A stretch of 34,665 nucleotides of DNA from an uncultured Collinsella sp. (GCA_902493125.1 CABUOF010000017.1:1-34665), one strand, 5' to 3'; shown: positions 1 to 8,683, counted from the first letter of the stretch. The notes: generated from the letters alone by a model not told the origin. A program made the numbers and translations.

Positions 1-305
1 AGCCTTGCCCAAGCCCACCCCTCGGGCAGTTCCTCAAACGGCACTTCGTTCGCGATGCACTTATCGCTAGTCACGCGACCCTTGGCATCCACCCTCTTCT
101 CATAGGGGGAGCCATCGGAACCGATATAGATAATGCTCTCCCCGCCTTTAGAGAACTTGGCCTTACCCTCAGCGATAAGCTTATGCTTCTCTTCACGGAT
201 GCGTTCGAGAAGGACGCTGGCAGGCTCGTCGTTCGGATCCTGCGGCACAAGCTTGCCCTCGACCGCCATTTGCAGAATTGAGTTCTTCAGGTCTTTTGCC
301 TTCAT
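1..305 (-). CDS. hsdS: Type I restriction-modification specificity subunit S (5' part only)
   Basis: This is the first ~101 codons of the DNA-recognition subunit of a type I restriction-modification enzyme; the rest lies beyond the left edge. HsdS carries target-recognition domains that choose the methylated and restricted sequence and holds HsdM and HsdR together. The start ATG (305-303) directly follows the hsdM stop (308-306) with no gap. The protein begins MKAKDLKNSILQMAVEGKLV and continues with PQDPNDEPAS and later FEELPEGWAWA, which is the usual opening of many HsdS proteins just before the first target-recognition domain. The specificity-determining part is not visible, so neither the target site nor phase-variable inverted copies can be judged. 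Identification rests on this opening plus its place after hsdR and hsdM. Confidence 0.88.
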   Translation of the reverse strand, partial: MKAKDLKNSILQMAVEGKLVPQDPNDEPASVLLERIREEKHKLIAEGKAKFSKGGESIIYIGSDGSPYEKRVDAKGRVTSDKCIANEVPFEELPEGWAWAR

Positions 306-1784
306 CTACGCCTCAATCCCAAGAATCTCGCAAATTCGAGCCAACTTCTGGTCAATCTCGGCATCGAGCTTAGCGCGCTCTTCTTTGTAGCTCCTAATCA
401 GCTCGTCGGGCGGCAAAATCTCTTCTTCCTCGTGTGGATAGCCACACAAATCAAGATTGAAGCCGCCGTCTCGCAACTCGTCGGCTGTATAGAACTTTGC
501 CTTGGGATTACCATCTTCCTCGATATCTCGACGGTTCTCCCACCATTCCTTTACAGGTGCAAAATGTTCGAGCCTAATGGGCTTAGTCTTAGAAAAGTGC
601 TTATATCCCTCGGGCATATCCATGCGATAGAACCAGACGCCCTCAGAAGCCCCGGAATTATCGAAGAACAGAACGTTGGTAGTGATGCTCGTGTAGGGAG
701 CGAAAACGCTCTGCGGAAGGCGCAAAACAGTATGCAGGTTCATATCCTCAAGCAGACGACGCTTGATCTCCGTCTTCGCGCTATCCTGGCCAAAGAGAAA
801 GCCATCCGGAATGATGACAGCAGCGCGGCCGCCTCGCTTAAGACGATAAAGGATGAGTCCAAGGAATAGATCCGCAGTTTCGGAGCTACGGAGCGCAACA
901 GGGAAGTTGTTTTGCACTGACGCGCTTTCAGATCCTCCATAGGGGGGATTCATGAGTACGACATCAAACTGGCCATCAGGCTTGTGCTTCCATTCGCGAA
1001 CATCTTTTTCAAGCGAGTTATCGTGAAAGACCTTGGGGTTGTCGATGTCGTGTAGCAGCATGTTGGTTATGCACAACAGATAGGGCAGTTGTTTCTTCTC
1101 GATGCCATAAACCGAGCTCGTGTAGGCCACGCGATCAGCCGGAGTCTCTATCTGGTTGCGGAGGATGTTGAGGGCGCTCGTCAAAAAGCCGCCTGTGCCG
1201 CAAGCAAAGTCAGCCACGGTCTCACCGAGCTTGGGCGCAAGTGCTCGGGCCATAAAGTCGGTCACCGCTCGGGGCGTGTAAAACTCACCGGCATTGCCCG
1301 CGGACTGCAAGTCTTTAAGGATGGTCTCGTAAATTTCACCGAAAGCGTGGCGCTCTTTGTACTCGGTAAAGTCAACCGCTTCGTCAATCTCATTGACGAC
1401 CTGACGAAGCAGGATGCCATCTTTCATGTAGTTGTTAGCGTCAGTAAAGGCCGCCTTAACGACGACGTGACACAGGGGTGCCTCAGGTGCAAGCTCTAAG
1501 CTCTCGAGAGTCTTGAAGAGATCGTTGTTTACAAAATCGAGGAGCTCATCACCGGTAAGCGCCTTGCCGTCCTTCGCATCATGCGCCCAGCTGTGCCAGC
1601 GCAGACGCTCGGGGATGATGGATTGATAGGAGTCATCGTGAAACTCCCACTCCTGCTCCTTAGCATCGTAGATCTTGAGGAAGAAAAGCCAGGTCATTTG
1701 CTCAATGCGCTGTGCATCGCCATTGATGCCGGCGTCTTTACGCATGATGTTCTGCAGGGTCTTTACAAGAGATCCCAGTGCCAT
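306..1784 (-). CDS. hsdM: Type I restriction-modification DNA methyltransferase subunit M
   Basis: N6-adenine DNA methyltransferase subunit, 492 aa, which methylates the host target with S-adenosylmethionine and is needed for both modification and restriction by the HsdRMS complex. The N-terminal helical domain (about residues 1-150) is followed by GEFYTPR (166-172), typical of HsdM. The SAM-binding motif I is DFACGTGG (about 192-199) and the catalytic motif IV is NPPY (about 279-282), marking a gamma-class adenine methylase. Length is normal for the family. It is 19 bp downstream of hsdR and abuts hsdS, so the three form one minus-strand operon. No frameshift or missing catalytic residue is seen. 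Confidence 0.95.
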   Translation of the reverse strand: MALGSLVKTLQNIMRKDAGINGDAQRIEQMTWLFFLKIYDAKEQEWEFHDDSYQSIIPERLRWHSWAHDAKDGKALTGDELLDFVNNDLFKTLESLELAPEAPLCHVVVKAAFTDANNYMKDGILLRQVVNEIDEAVDFTEYKERHAFGEIYETILKDLQSAGNAGEFYTPRAVTDFMARALAPKLGETVADFACGTGGFLTSALNILRNQIETPADRVAYTSSVYGIEKKQLPYLLCITNMLLHDIDNPKVFHDNSLEKDVREWKHKPDGQFDVVLMNPPYGGSESASVQNNFPVALRSSETADLFLGLILYRLKRGGRAAVIIPDGFLFGQDSAKTEIKRRLLEDMNLHTVLRLPQSVFAPYTSITTNVLFFDNSGASEGVWFYRMDMPEGYKHFSKTKPIRLEHFAPVKEWWENRRDIEEDGNPKAKFYTADELRDGGFNLDLCGYPHEEEEILPPDELIRSYKEERAKLDAEIDQKLARICEILGIEA

Positions 1785-1803
1785 TTGCTATCGTTACCTT
1801 TCT

Positions 1804-4134
1804 CTATGCGATATAGAGCTCGTCCTCGAGCATCTGCGCTGCCTGAATGTACTGTTGTTTGCCGCCGAATGCGGCGACGATCTTCATTGGGCTGCCAAAC
1901 CGACGGAATTCTTCGAGGTCGAGGACATGGGTATCGTCCAAGTCTACGAGGTTCGACGTCGCATATTTATCGAGAAGTGCTTCAAGGACCTCGCGCGCGA
2001 CGCCGGCATACTCATAAAGCACGCCCTTCTTCTTGACGCTATTGGCTCTCTCGCTGCGCGTAAGAGGTCTCTGGTCGTAAGCAATATGGCAAATGAGGTC
2101 AAAGTCGCTCATTTGCTCCTGTCCAGTCTCGAGCCGCAGCTCGTCCAGGAATACGCCACGTGCGCGCAGCTCATCGATAACCGCTTGCTTTTTATGTTCA
2201 GAGTTCCACGCCGCTAGGAAGTGGTCAAGAGTGTCGTATTCGCCAAGGATGTTTTTTCGCGTATAGTCCTTAAGGCTCTCAGTTACAAGAAGGCCATCGG
2301 AGGAGTAATACTGCACCATCTCCGACACTACATAGACGTCGGCCCCATGAACGTGATATTTCACATGGGAGGACGGATCGTCCGGCGGTAATACGGGTGG
2401 GCCTACGATTGGAGGCGGAGGCGGGACGGGGCTGCCGCCATTGCCGCCGGGACCCGGGTCCGCAATGGGGTCACCCGGATTAGGCTCAAACACAACAACA
2501 GGCTCACCATCGAACTCGGGATCTGCGAACAAACGCGATGCGTCACGAAAATCGAGGATAGTGAAATAGAGTTTGTCGTAGTCCTCACAGATACGGGTTC
2601 CGCGGCCGATAATCTGCTTGAACTCCGTCATTCCGTGCTCACCGAACTTGTTGTCGAGCACGACTACCTTACACGTCTTGCAATTAACGCCAGTGGTGAG
2701 AAGCTTCGAAGTCGTAACGATGGTCGGGTATTTCTCGTCGGGGTCGATGAAGTTATCTAACTGAGCCTTACCTTCCCTGTCGTCACCCGTAATCTTCATG
2801 ATGTAGGTGGGGTGATCTCTTACGATATCGGCGTTCTCGTTTACAAGGGCACGTCGCATGTTTTCGGCATGCTCGATGTCAACGCAAAAGACTATGGTCT
2901 TGGAGTAACGATCCGTCTCCTTTAGAAATTGAGTTATCCGCTTGGCAACTTCCTCGTAGCGCTCTTTGATGACGATCTCGCTGTCGAAGTCCTGCTTCTC
3001 GAAAACACGTTTGGGCAGAGCTTCGCCGCGATCATCCACGGTGCCTTCCTCAGTACGGTATCCGTAAATGTCGACGTTCAGCTTAGGGCGAATAACTTTA
3101 TACGGGGCAAGAAAGCCATCCTCGATACCCTGTTTAAGGGAGTAGGTATAGACAGGTTCGCCGAAGTAGGTAATGTTTGAAACCTCTTCAGTCTCCTTTG
3201 GCGTGGCCGTCATTCCGATTTGAATTGCGCAATTGAAATACTCGAGTACTTTACGCCATGCGGAGTCCGCCGCGGCGCTTCCGCGATGGCACTCGTCTAC
3301 GATAATCAAATCGAAGAATTCCGAGTCGAACTCGCGGAATATTTCTTCACCGTTTTCTCCAACAAGCTGTTGGTAGAGCGAGAAATAGACCTCGTAAGCA
3401 GAATCGAGCTTTCGACCTACGACCTTGGTTGTAACCCTCTTGAGAGGCTTGAAATCGCCGTCTATAGTCTGATCGACGAGAATATTGCGGTCCGCCAGAT
3501 AGAGAACCTTACGAACCTCGGTAGTCTGTCGCAAGCGATGAACGATTTGAAAAGCCGTAAAAGTCTTTCCCGTTCCCGTTGCCATAACGAGCAAGATGCG
3601 ATTCTTACCTCGCGCAATAGCTTCAAGCGTACGATTGATGGCGATGCACTGATAGTAGCGAGGATGATTGCCGCCGTGCTCCTGGTAATACGGAGCGGTC
3701 ACAATCTCCTGGCTATACGGATGTTCAAGCCCCTTAGCTTTTGAGTATCGTGTCCAAAGTTCCGCCGGAGCGGGAAACTCGTCCATGGCAAGAGTGCGCT
3801 CTTTCCCGGTAAGAAAATCGTGCTCAACAAAACCCTTTCCGTTTGAGCTGTACGCAAACGGAATATCGAGCAGCTGGGCATATCCCATCCCCTGTTGGAG
3901 ACCGGCATCAACGGTGTGCTCCGTATCCTTAGCCTCGACGATTGCGATAGGGATGCCCGGAGCATACATCAGAAGGTAGTCAGCCTTCTTCTTGTCTTTA
4001 CGGGTGACCATACTTCCGCGCACAACGATCTCGCCACTGGTAAAGAAATACTCAGTGAAGACTTGGGTATTGCGATCCCACGACTCCATAATCGCAGGAT
4101 CAATGAGTTTAAGCCGTGTGTCAGACTCGTTCAT
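1804..4134 (-). CDS. hsdR: Type I restriction endonuclease subunit R (EcoEI-type, 776 aa)
   Basis: Motor and nuclease subunit of the type I system: it translocates unmethylated DNA with ATP and cuts at a distance. The N-terminal HSDR_N nuclease domain shows an acidic residue in ADYLL (Asp52) and EAK (67-69). The SF2 helicase core follows: Walker A ATGTGKT (185-191), DECH box (280-283), TATP (309-312) and motif VI QIIGRGTR (507-514). Residues about 551-589 are a Pro/Gly-rich low-complexity linker (PNPGDPIADPGPGG then a run of prolines), followed by an EcoEI-type C-terminal helical domain that contacts the methylase. The protein is shorter than EcoKI HsdR but normal for the EcoEI class. It is the first gene of the hsdRMS operon. 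A GAGGGG sequence lies ~12 nt before the ATG. All catalytic motifs are intact. Confidence 0.95.
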   Translation of the reverse strand: MNESDTRLKLIDPAIMESWDRNTQVFTEYFFTSGEIVVRGSMVTRKDKKKADYLLMYAPGIPIAIVEAKDTEHTVDAGLQQGMGYAQLLDIPFAYSSNGKGFVEHDFLTGKERTLAMDEFPAPAELWTRYSKAKGLEHPYSQEIVTAPYYQEHGGNHPRYYQCIAINRTLEAIARGKNRILLVMATGTGKTFTAFQIVHRLRQTTEVRKVLYLADRNILVDQTIDGDFKPLKRVTTKVVGRKLDSAYEVYFSLYQQLVGENGEEIFREFDSEFFDLIIVDECHRGSAAADSAWRKVLEYFNCAIQIGMTATPKETEEVSNITYFGEPVYTYSLKQGIEDGFLAPYKVIRPKLNVDIYGYRTEEGTVDDRGEALPKRVFEKQDFDSEIVIKERYEEVAKRITQFLKETDRYSKTIVFCVDIEHAENMRRALVNENADIVRDHPTYIMKITGDDREGKAQLDNFIDPDEKYPTIVTTSKLLTTGVNCKTCKVVVLDNKFGEHGMTEFKQIIGRGTRICEDYDKLYFTILDFRDASRLFADPEFDGEPVVVFEPNPGDPIADPGPGGNGGSPVPPPPPIVGPPVLPPDDPSSHVKYHVHGADVYVVSEMVQYYSSDGLLVTESLKDYTRKNILGEYDTLDHFLAAWNSEHKKQAVIDELRARGVFLDELRLETGQEQMSDFDLICHIAYDQRPLTRSERANSVKKKGVLYEYAGVAREVLEALLDKYATSNLVDLDDTHVLDLEEFRRFGSPMKIVAAFGGKQQYIQAAQMLEDELYIA

Positions 4135-4291
4135 ACGTCTCGGAACCCCTCATTGCGCAAAGCGACAGCTATTGATGTTGAGTTGATTAATTTTATCATC
4201 ACTATGCAATCTAGCAGCCGCTTTATACGAAATGAGACGAAGTAAAGTCAGCCCCGTGAGAAAGCTCCAAAGAAAGCAAAATGAGCCCCGT

Positions 4292-4322
4292 TGACTTGAG
4301 TCAGAGGTCATTCCCGGAGCCC
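4292..4322 (-). repeat. Copy 1 of a ~30-bp interspersed sequence, at the 3' end of the exonuclease gene
   Basis: The plus strand reads TGACTTGAGTCAGAGGTCAT and then TCCCGGAGCCC. The second copy (5241-5269) differs by only a few bases. Here the outer GC arms that make copy 2 a strong hairpin have decayed, leaving TGAC/GTCA pairing. It starts 3 bp past the exonuclease stop and is followed on the minus strand by a T-rich stretch, so it may be a decayed terminator. The space from 4135 to 4325 holds this element and the unassigned hsdR promoter. Confidence 0.5.
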
Positions 4323-4325
4323 CGC

Positions 4326-5060
4326 CTACCTCCCCTCCGCCTTCAGCTTCAGCAGCAGATCGCTCAGCTCGGGGCACCTGCTGGAGAGGCGCGTCTGGGC
4401 TCGCTCGCCCATCCCCCACCGCTGGCGGATCTCCTGGGCGCGCGGGCTCACGTGATAGCTCCCGTCCATCACCTGCTTGAGCAACTTGGCGGTCACGCGC
4501 GCATCGGCTAAGGCGCTGTGGGCGTGGCCCGTCGACTCGTCGAACTCGATGCCAAACCACGTCGCCGCGTCACTCAAAGAGACACACCCGTGGCTGCCCA
4601 CATCCATGATCGAGGTGTAAAACGCCTGCAGGTCGGCCCAGTCCGTAGGAAATGCGGAAAGATCGATGTGCTTTGCTTGGCACTCGGTCAAAAGCTGTCG
4701 ACGATCTGCCCCGCTCCAGCAAACCACCTGGGCGGAGTAGTGACAGATCCAATCGCTGAGCCTTTTGATCACCATGTAGAACGGGTCGGCCATCGCGGTG
4801 TCCACGGCCGATATCCCTGTAAGCTCGCGGACGGGGAACGCAACGCCTTCGGTAAATTCCGTCTGCACAAACTGCGAGAACTCGCCCATAACGTTGCCGT
4901 GGTAATCGAGCTTGACGGCACCGACCTCGATAATCTCATTGCGCAGTCCACGGCGCTGGCGCTGCTTTGGCACCGGCGCAAACTCAAAGTCCAGCACGAT
5001 CTGGCGCGCAAAGTTCGTCGTATCGATAGCCGAGATACCCGGCGTCTTTTCAGCTGACAC
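4326..5060 (-). CDS. DEDDh-family 3'-5' exonuclease (DnaQ/RNase T-like)
   Basis: A 244-aa predicted 3'-5' exonuclease of the DnaQ superfamily, acting on single-stranded DNA or RNA ends with two metal ions. The five catalytic residues can be assigned: Asp24 and Glu26 in LDFEF, Asp119 in CWSGADRR, and His181 and Asp186 in HAHSALADA, which is the DEDDh pattern. No polymerase, BRCT or helicase domain is attached, so it is a stand-alone exonuclease; a role in RNA turnover or DNA repair cannot be told apart from sequence. The start is GTG (5060) with AAGG about 8 nt upstream. It lies between the restriction operon and an ATPase gene with its own spacing, so it is probably transcribed alone. Confidence 0.85.
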   Translation of the reverse strand: MSAEKTPGISAIDTTNFARQIVLDFEFAPVPKQRQRRGLRNEIIEVGAVKLDYHGNVMGEFSQFVQTEFTEGVAFPVRELTGISAVDTAMADPFYMVIKRLSDWICHYSAQVVCWSGADRRQLLTECQAKHIDLSAFPTDWADLQAFYTSIMDVGSHGCVSLSDAATWFGIEFDESTGHAHSALADARVTAKLLKQVMDGSYHVSPRAQEIRQRWGMGERAQTRLSSRCPELSDLLLKLKAEGR

Positions 5061-5515
5061 GGTTAGGGCCTTTCTCCGTCAACTGCCGCTTGCTACATAG
5101 GCGGCTACATTGCCGTAAGGATAGGCGCCCGTGCGGACATGAAAGCGGGGCGCAATACCATGCGCTGGTCGCACGCCATGCAGACGGCCCCAAGAGAATC
5201 GCCCGCTCTATTCAAATGCATGAAAAAGATTTGGGCCCGGTGACTTGAATCAGCGGTCATCCCGGGCCCATCAGAGCTCGTAGAGCTCTTGGTTGCTTTG
5301 GTCTCGCTCTTCACGGCGCTTATCGAACTTTCCGAGGCACTCAAGCAGCATTCGAAGCATAACAAGTCGCTGCCATTAAGGCACTGACCTCTTGACCAAG
5401 CAACAGCGCCGCCCAGCTATCACCCTTGGGCTGCCGTCAACTTTATTCTATCCGCGAGCATCTGGTTTACCAAATGGATTTTCGGTAAAGGAAGCACGGC
5501 ACGCCCGCAAAACCA
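5061..5515. other. 455-bp gap with no convincing gene
   Basis: The gap between the exonuclease start and the ATPase stop holds a strong hairpin (5233-5269) and a small perfect inverted repeat AGAGCTC-GTA-GAGCTCT (5273-5289). An open frame of 86 codons on the minus strand (5105-5365) runs through the hairpin and has no recognisable domain. I do not call it a gene. Confidence 0.5.
5226..5269 (-). terminator. Minus-strand hairpin with T-run; copy 2 of the interspersed ~30-bp sequence
   Basis: The plus strand has GGGCCCGG (5233-5240), TGAC (5241-5244), an 11-nt loop, GTCA (5256-5259), one bulged T and CCCGGGCCC (5261-5269). Read on the minus strand, the GC-rich stem is followed by AAATCTTTTTC. 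This fits an intrinsic terminator for the ATPase gene ending at 5516. The loop and inner stem (from 5241) match the copy at 4292-4322. Confidence 0.6.
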
Positions 5516-6811
5516 CTACGCCCCAAGTGCCGCCATGGGAATCACCGCCACGCCGTCGTCGCGTGTGTAGGCAATACTCCCCTTTCCAACCACGACCGCC
5601 AAAAACGCCGGCGCGGCATTCTGGGCGGCAGGATTGGAGAGCACTTTCCTCTCCAGCGCCTTGAGATTTCTCGCTCCATCGTCTGCTTTCGCATCACTCA
5701 GCTTGACCTCGATGGCTCCCCAGCGCCCGTCGTGCTCAACGATCAGATCGACCTCAAGGCCCTTCTCATCTCGGAAATAATGGACACTGTTGTCGACACC
5801 GCCGTAGGTGGAAAGGAACACGCGCACGTCGCGCAGGACGAGATTCTCAAAGAGCATCCCCAGCGTTTGCATATCGCCAAGCAGCCGCTCAGGGGTAGCC
5901 CCCAGCAACGCCGCCGCAAGTGACGGGTCACAGAAGTAGCGCTTGGGGCGCACGCGAACGCGGGCCTTCGAGCGCATGGGCGGCTCCCATCCGCAGAGGT
6001 CCTCGGTCAGCTTGAGCCTGTTGAAGAGGTCCAAGTACGCAGCGATGGTCCTCTCGTCGGGGCCCGCCTCACCGTACGAGGCATCCTTTACGAGCGTCTT
6101 GTACGTGACAGCCTGGCTCTCGTTCATGGCAAGAGCTCGCAAAAGGCCGTGTGCAAGCTCGGACGACATGCCCTCGTCCAGCACGTTGACGTCGAGCACC
6201 GAGTGCACGTACTGGCTTGCTGTCTCTCGCGCAAGCTCTTCCGAAAGCCCAAGGTTTGCAGGCCAACCGCCCCTGCAGCACCAGCGGGCGACGTCATCCA
6301 CCGTGCTCTCGCGACGCTGAGGGGCAAAATCCTCGCCCTTAAAGAGGCTTGCCAGTGACACGAGCGGCTCGCCGTCGCCCGACTCACACAGGGCCATGGG
6401 GCGCATTGACAGACGGGCGATCCTACCCGTGCCGGAATGACGAACATGGCTGCGCTCCTCGCTTTTGAGCGCGGTCGAGCCCGTGAGCAAAAGTGTCCCC
6501 CGTTCGTTGCCGCTCGCGTCCACGAAACGCCGGGCGGCATCCCAAACCTCGGGCACCTCCTGCCATTCATCGACCAGGTGTGGCGCATCGCCGATGAGCG
6601 CCAGGCTTGGGTCGACCTCTGCCGCCGCACGCTGCGCAGGCTCATCGAGCCTGGAGACGCTCGCCGAGCGAGAGAGCGCCGTCCAGGTCTTGCCGCACCA
6701 TTTGGGGCCGTTGATCTCCACACAGCCAAACGCCCGCATAAGGGTGTCGAGGCGCTCCTCTATGAGCCGGGGCCTATATCCCTTTTGGGTCAATCTCTTT
6801 GGTGCATCCAT
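5516..6811 (-). CDS. P-loop ATPase with DUF4143 C-terminal domain (AAA_14 type)
   Basis: A 431-aa AAA-family NTPase of the AAA_14-DUF4143 type, common in bacteria but of uncertain function. Walker A is GPKWCGKT (35-42) and the Walker B/sensor region is LVDEWQE (79-85). TGSTAL (near 110) is the usual sensor strand. The C-terminal ~200 residues are DUF4143, with a restriction-endonuclease-like core seen as DEKGLEVDLIVEHDG followed by WGAIEVKLS: the D...E-x-K pattern of a PD-(D/E)XK fold. The ATG (6811) has AGAGGG upstream. Its promoter side carries four 23-bp tandem repeats (6850-6941), which are probably regulatory. It neighbours a second, unrelated nuclease-tailed ATPase. Length is normal and no lesion is seen. 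Confidence 0.85.
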   Translation of the reverse strand: MDAPKRLTQKGYRPRLIEERLDTLMRAFGCVEINGPKWCGKTWTALSRSASVSRLDEPAQRAAAEVDPSLALIGDAPHLVDEWQEVPEVWDAARRFVDASGNERGTLLLTGSTALKSEERSHVRHSGTGRIARLSMRPMALCESGDGEPLVSLASLFKGEDFAPQRRESTVDDVARWCCRGGWPANLGLSEELARETASQYVHSVLDVNVLDEGMSSELAHGLLRALAMNESQAVTYKTLVKDASYGEAGPDERTIAAYLDLFNRLKLTEDLCGWEPPMRSKARVRVRPKRYFCDPSLAAALLGATPERLLGDMQTLGMLFENLVLRDVRVFLSTYGGVDNSVHYFRDEKGLEVDLIVEHDGRWGAIEVKLSDAKADDGARNLKALERKVLSNPAAQNAAPAFLAVVVGKGSIAYTRDDGVAVIPMAALGA

Positions 6812-6849
6812 AGACGGCCGTCCCTCTCTATCATGCGATATGCGAAATT

Positions 6850-6945
6850 ACGCCATTCTCAATGCTGATTTTACGCTACTTTCAATGTAGTTTTTACGCC
6901 ATGACAGATGTAGTTTTTACGCCATTTTCATTGAAGGTTTTACGC
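6850..6945. repeat. Four tandem 23-bp repeats upstream of the DUF4143 ATPase gene
   Basis: Units start at 6850, 6873, 6896 and 6919, each exactly 23 bp, with a fifth partial ACGC at 6942. Every unit starts ACGC(C/T)A and ends in TTTT, with CAATG, AGATG or CATTG in the middle. Read on the minus strand, the direction of the ATPase gene, each starts AAAA and ends GCGT. They begin 39 bp upstream of the ATPase start and occupy its promoter region. Regular phasing (about two helical turns) suggests cooperative protein binding, such as an operator. Confidence 0.8.
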
Positions 6946-6996
6946 TTGGCATCCTTAGCGCGACCCATTCCGAGCATCAAATCAGAGCGCGCTTGG

Positions 6997-8388
6997 TTAT
7001 CTCCGCTCGCACATCTCGGCAAACGAAATCAGCTTGGTATCTCCCCTGCTCGCCGCAGCATCCTGACATCCTTGCGTAAAGCCTCGCTTCGAGAAGATCG
7101 CATAGCTTTTTTGCTGCCGTCTAAAGAGCTCGCTTCGGTGCACGAGCTTTTGCAGCACATCCTCGCCAACCGGTTCATTGCGCCATTTGCACTCCGCAAA
7201 CAGCGCAGCGCCCTCGCCATCGTCAACAATCAAGTCGATTTCTTCCTGCGTATGTGTGCGATTGTCCGTCCCCCACCAGCGCCCGACGCTCGCCGGAACC
7301 ACATCGAGCTGGCCCGCGCGCGCGAGTTCGTACACGTATTGCCTGCATATAAGCTCAAAGACCGTACCCATGTAATCCGATACGTGCGGCTCAATGCGCT
7401 TATACGCCATCTCGGCCATATCGTTTTGAATCAGCCCAATGTTCTGCGGCACAAACTTGTACCAGAACCTAAACATCTGATCGCTCAGCAGATACACGGC
7501 TCGCTTATTGCTCGTCTCGTTTAGGGGCAGCTCGCGCTCGACAATCCCAAGCGACGCCAGCTTATCCACATAGCCCTTTACGTTGCTCGCAGGGATTCCC
7601 GTAGAGCTCGCAATCTCCGAGATCTTCGAGCGCCCCTGAGCAATTGCTTGCACGATTGCATCATATTGCTCGGGATTGCGGCACTCTTGCAATAGCAGGT
7701 TACTCGGCTCCTCAAAGAGATAGCCCGTAGGAGTAAGAAAAAGACGTTTGATGTTGTCCTTGAGCGGTGCGACAGGATCGACTTTCTCGATATATGCAGG
7801 AATGCCGCCCGTCATGCCATAGCAAACCGCAGCGTCTTCGCGACTCATGCCCTGCCACAGGCCGAGGGTCGTCGTAAAATCGAGCGGCATGATCTTAAAC
7901 TGGGCCGTACGCCTACCGTATAGCGGACTCTCGTAGCCCAGCACCTGCTCTTCCATGAACGAAAGCGACGACCCGCACAGGATAAGCATGAGCTTGGTCT
8001 CTTTGTACAGGTGATCAATCTTATCTTGCAGCAACGAGCTGATCTCGGGATTCGATTGGGCGAGATAGGGATACTCGTCAATCACGACAATCAAACGTTC
8101 CGTGCGAGCCATGGTGGCCAATGCATCGAACGCCTCGTCAAAGCTACGAAACGACACGCCCGCAGCACCAACGGAGCCCGCAAGTATCGCCTGGCTAAAG
8201 CCATGCAGGTTTGCCTCTGCATTGGTACGACGAGCTTGAAAGTAAATAGCCTTCTTGCCTTGGATAAACTCTGTGATAAGGCGCGTTTTACCCACGCGAC
8301 GGCGGCCGTAAATCACAGGCATCTCAAAGGAGCCCGTGCCATACAGTCGATTGAGCTCGGACATTTCCGCTGTTCTTCCGATAAACAT
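6997..8388 (-). CDS. P-loop ATPase with DUF234-type nuclease-like C-terminus (ATPase_2 family)
   Basis: A 463-aa protein of the archaeal-type ATPase_2/DUF234 family, found widely in prokaryotes with no settled function. Walker A is GRRRVGKT (28-35) and Walker B is VVIDEYPYL (101-109); LCGSSLSFME provides the sensor strand. A winged-helix segment in the middle (SKISEIASSTGIPASNVKGY) could bind DNA. The C-terminal part keeps an intact PD-(D/E)XK-like motif: EEID (382-385), then ECKW (399-402). The start ATG at 8388 follows AAGGAAGG on the minus strand. A 50-bp near-perfect palindrome (8407-8456) covers the promoter position. The neighbouring ATPase (5516-6811) has the same architecture class but a different family, so this is not a recent duplication. 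Confidence 0.87.
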   Translation of the reverse strand: MFIGRTAEMSELNRLYGTGSFEMPVIYGRRRVGKTRLITEFIQGKKAIYFQARRTNAEANLHGFSQAILAGSVGAAGVSFRSFDEAFDALATMARTERLIVVIDEYPYLAQSNPEISSLLQDKIDHLYKETKLMLILCGSSLSFMEEQVLGYESPLYGRRTAQFKIMPLDFTTTLGLWQGMSREDAAVCYGMTGGIPAYIEKVDPVAPLKDNIKRLFLTPTGYLFEEPSNLLLQECRNPEQYDAIVQAIAQGRSKISEIASSTGIPASNVKGYVDKLASLGIVERELPLNETSNKRAVYLLSDQMFRFWYKFVPQNIGLIQNDMAEMAYKRIEPHVSDYMGTVFELICRQYVYELARAGQLDVVPASVGRWWGTDNRTHTQEEIDLIVDDGEGAALFAECKWRNEPVGEDVLQKLVHRSELFRRQQKSYAIFSKRGFTQGCQDAAASRGDTKLISFAEMCERR

Positions 8389-8406
8389 AGGGCCATCCTT
8401 CCTTCA

Positions 8407-8456
8407 CGTTATAGCTTGCCATATTATACCTTCCTATAATATAGCTAGCTATAACG
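8407..8456. promoter_or_regulatory. 22-bp-arm inverted repeat at the ATPase promoter (candidate operator)
   Basis: The arms 8407-8428 and 8435-8456 pair at 20 of 22 positions across a 6-bp spacer. The sequence is AT-rich in a GC-rich genome and contains TATAAT-like hexamers on both strands. The repeat ends 19 bp upstream of the ATPase start and precedes its AAGGAAGG ribosome-binding site. The arrangement fits a dimeric or tetrameric repressor site overlapping the promoter. A cruciform or RNA hairpin in the leader is also possible. Confidence 0.65.
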
Positions 8457-8512
8457 TAATTCGACAAGCGGCGCACGAAAAGGGGCGATACACCGCCGCA
8501 CGTGGACCGTTC

Positions 8513-8683
8513 CGGAAAATGTATCCCGTTCTGGAGCCAAAAACTGGGCCGTAGTTTCCGCTAAGCATGCCATCCGGAAAGCGTGTCCCGTTCTGAGCCT
8601 GAATTCTGGGATGCACTTTCCGCTGAAGCTTCTACCGGAAAATGCATCCCATTCCGAGCGCTCATTCCGGGTCACAGTTTCCG
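8513..8683. repeat. Palindrome array A: three 48-bp palindromic units at 61-62-bp spacing
   Basis: Units are 8513-8560, 8575-8622 and 8636-8683, each exactly 48 bp. Each begins CGGAAA, has TCCC at positions 12-15, and ends TTTCCG, so the arms pair into a hairpin of up to ~15 bp with a variable middle. The spacers are 13-14 bp and unrelated to each other. Array B (10,003-10,286) has the same design. Fixed unit length with a diverged interior points to conserved structure or protein binding, as in REP-like elements. No REP-type transposase is in the window. Confidence 0.85.

Noticed and set aside
5105..5365. 86-codon open frame on the minus strand
   Set aside because: It runs through a terminator-like hairpin that belongs to a repeated sequence, has no good ribosome-binding site and no domain.
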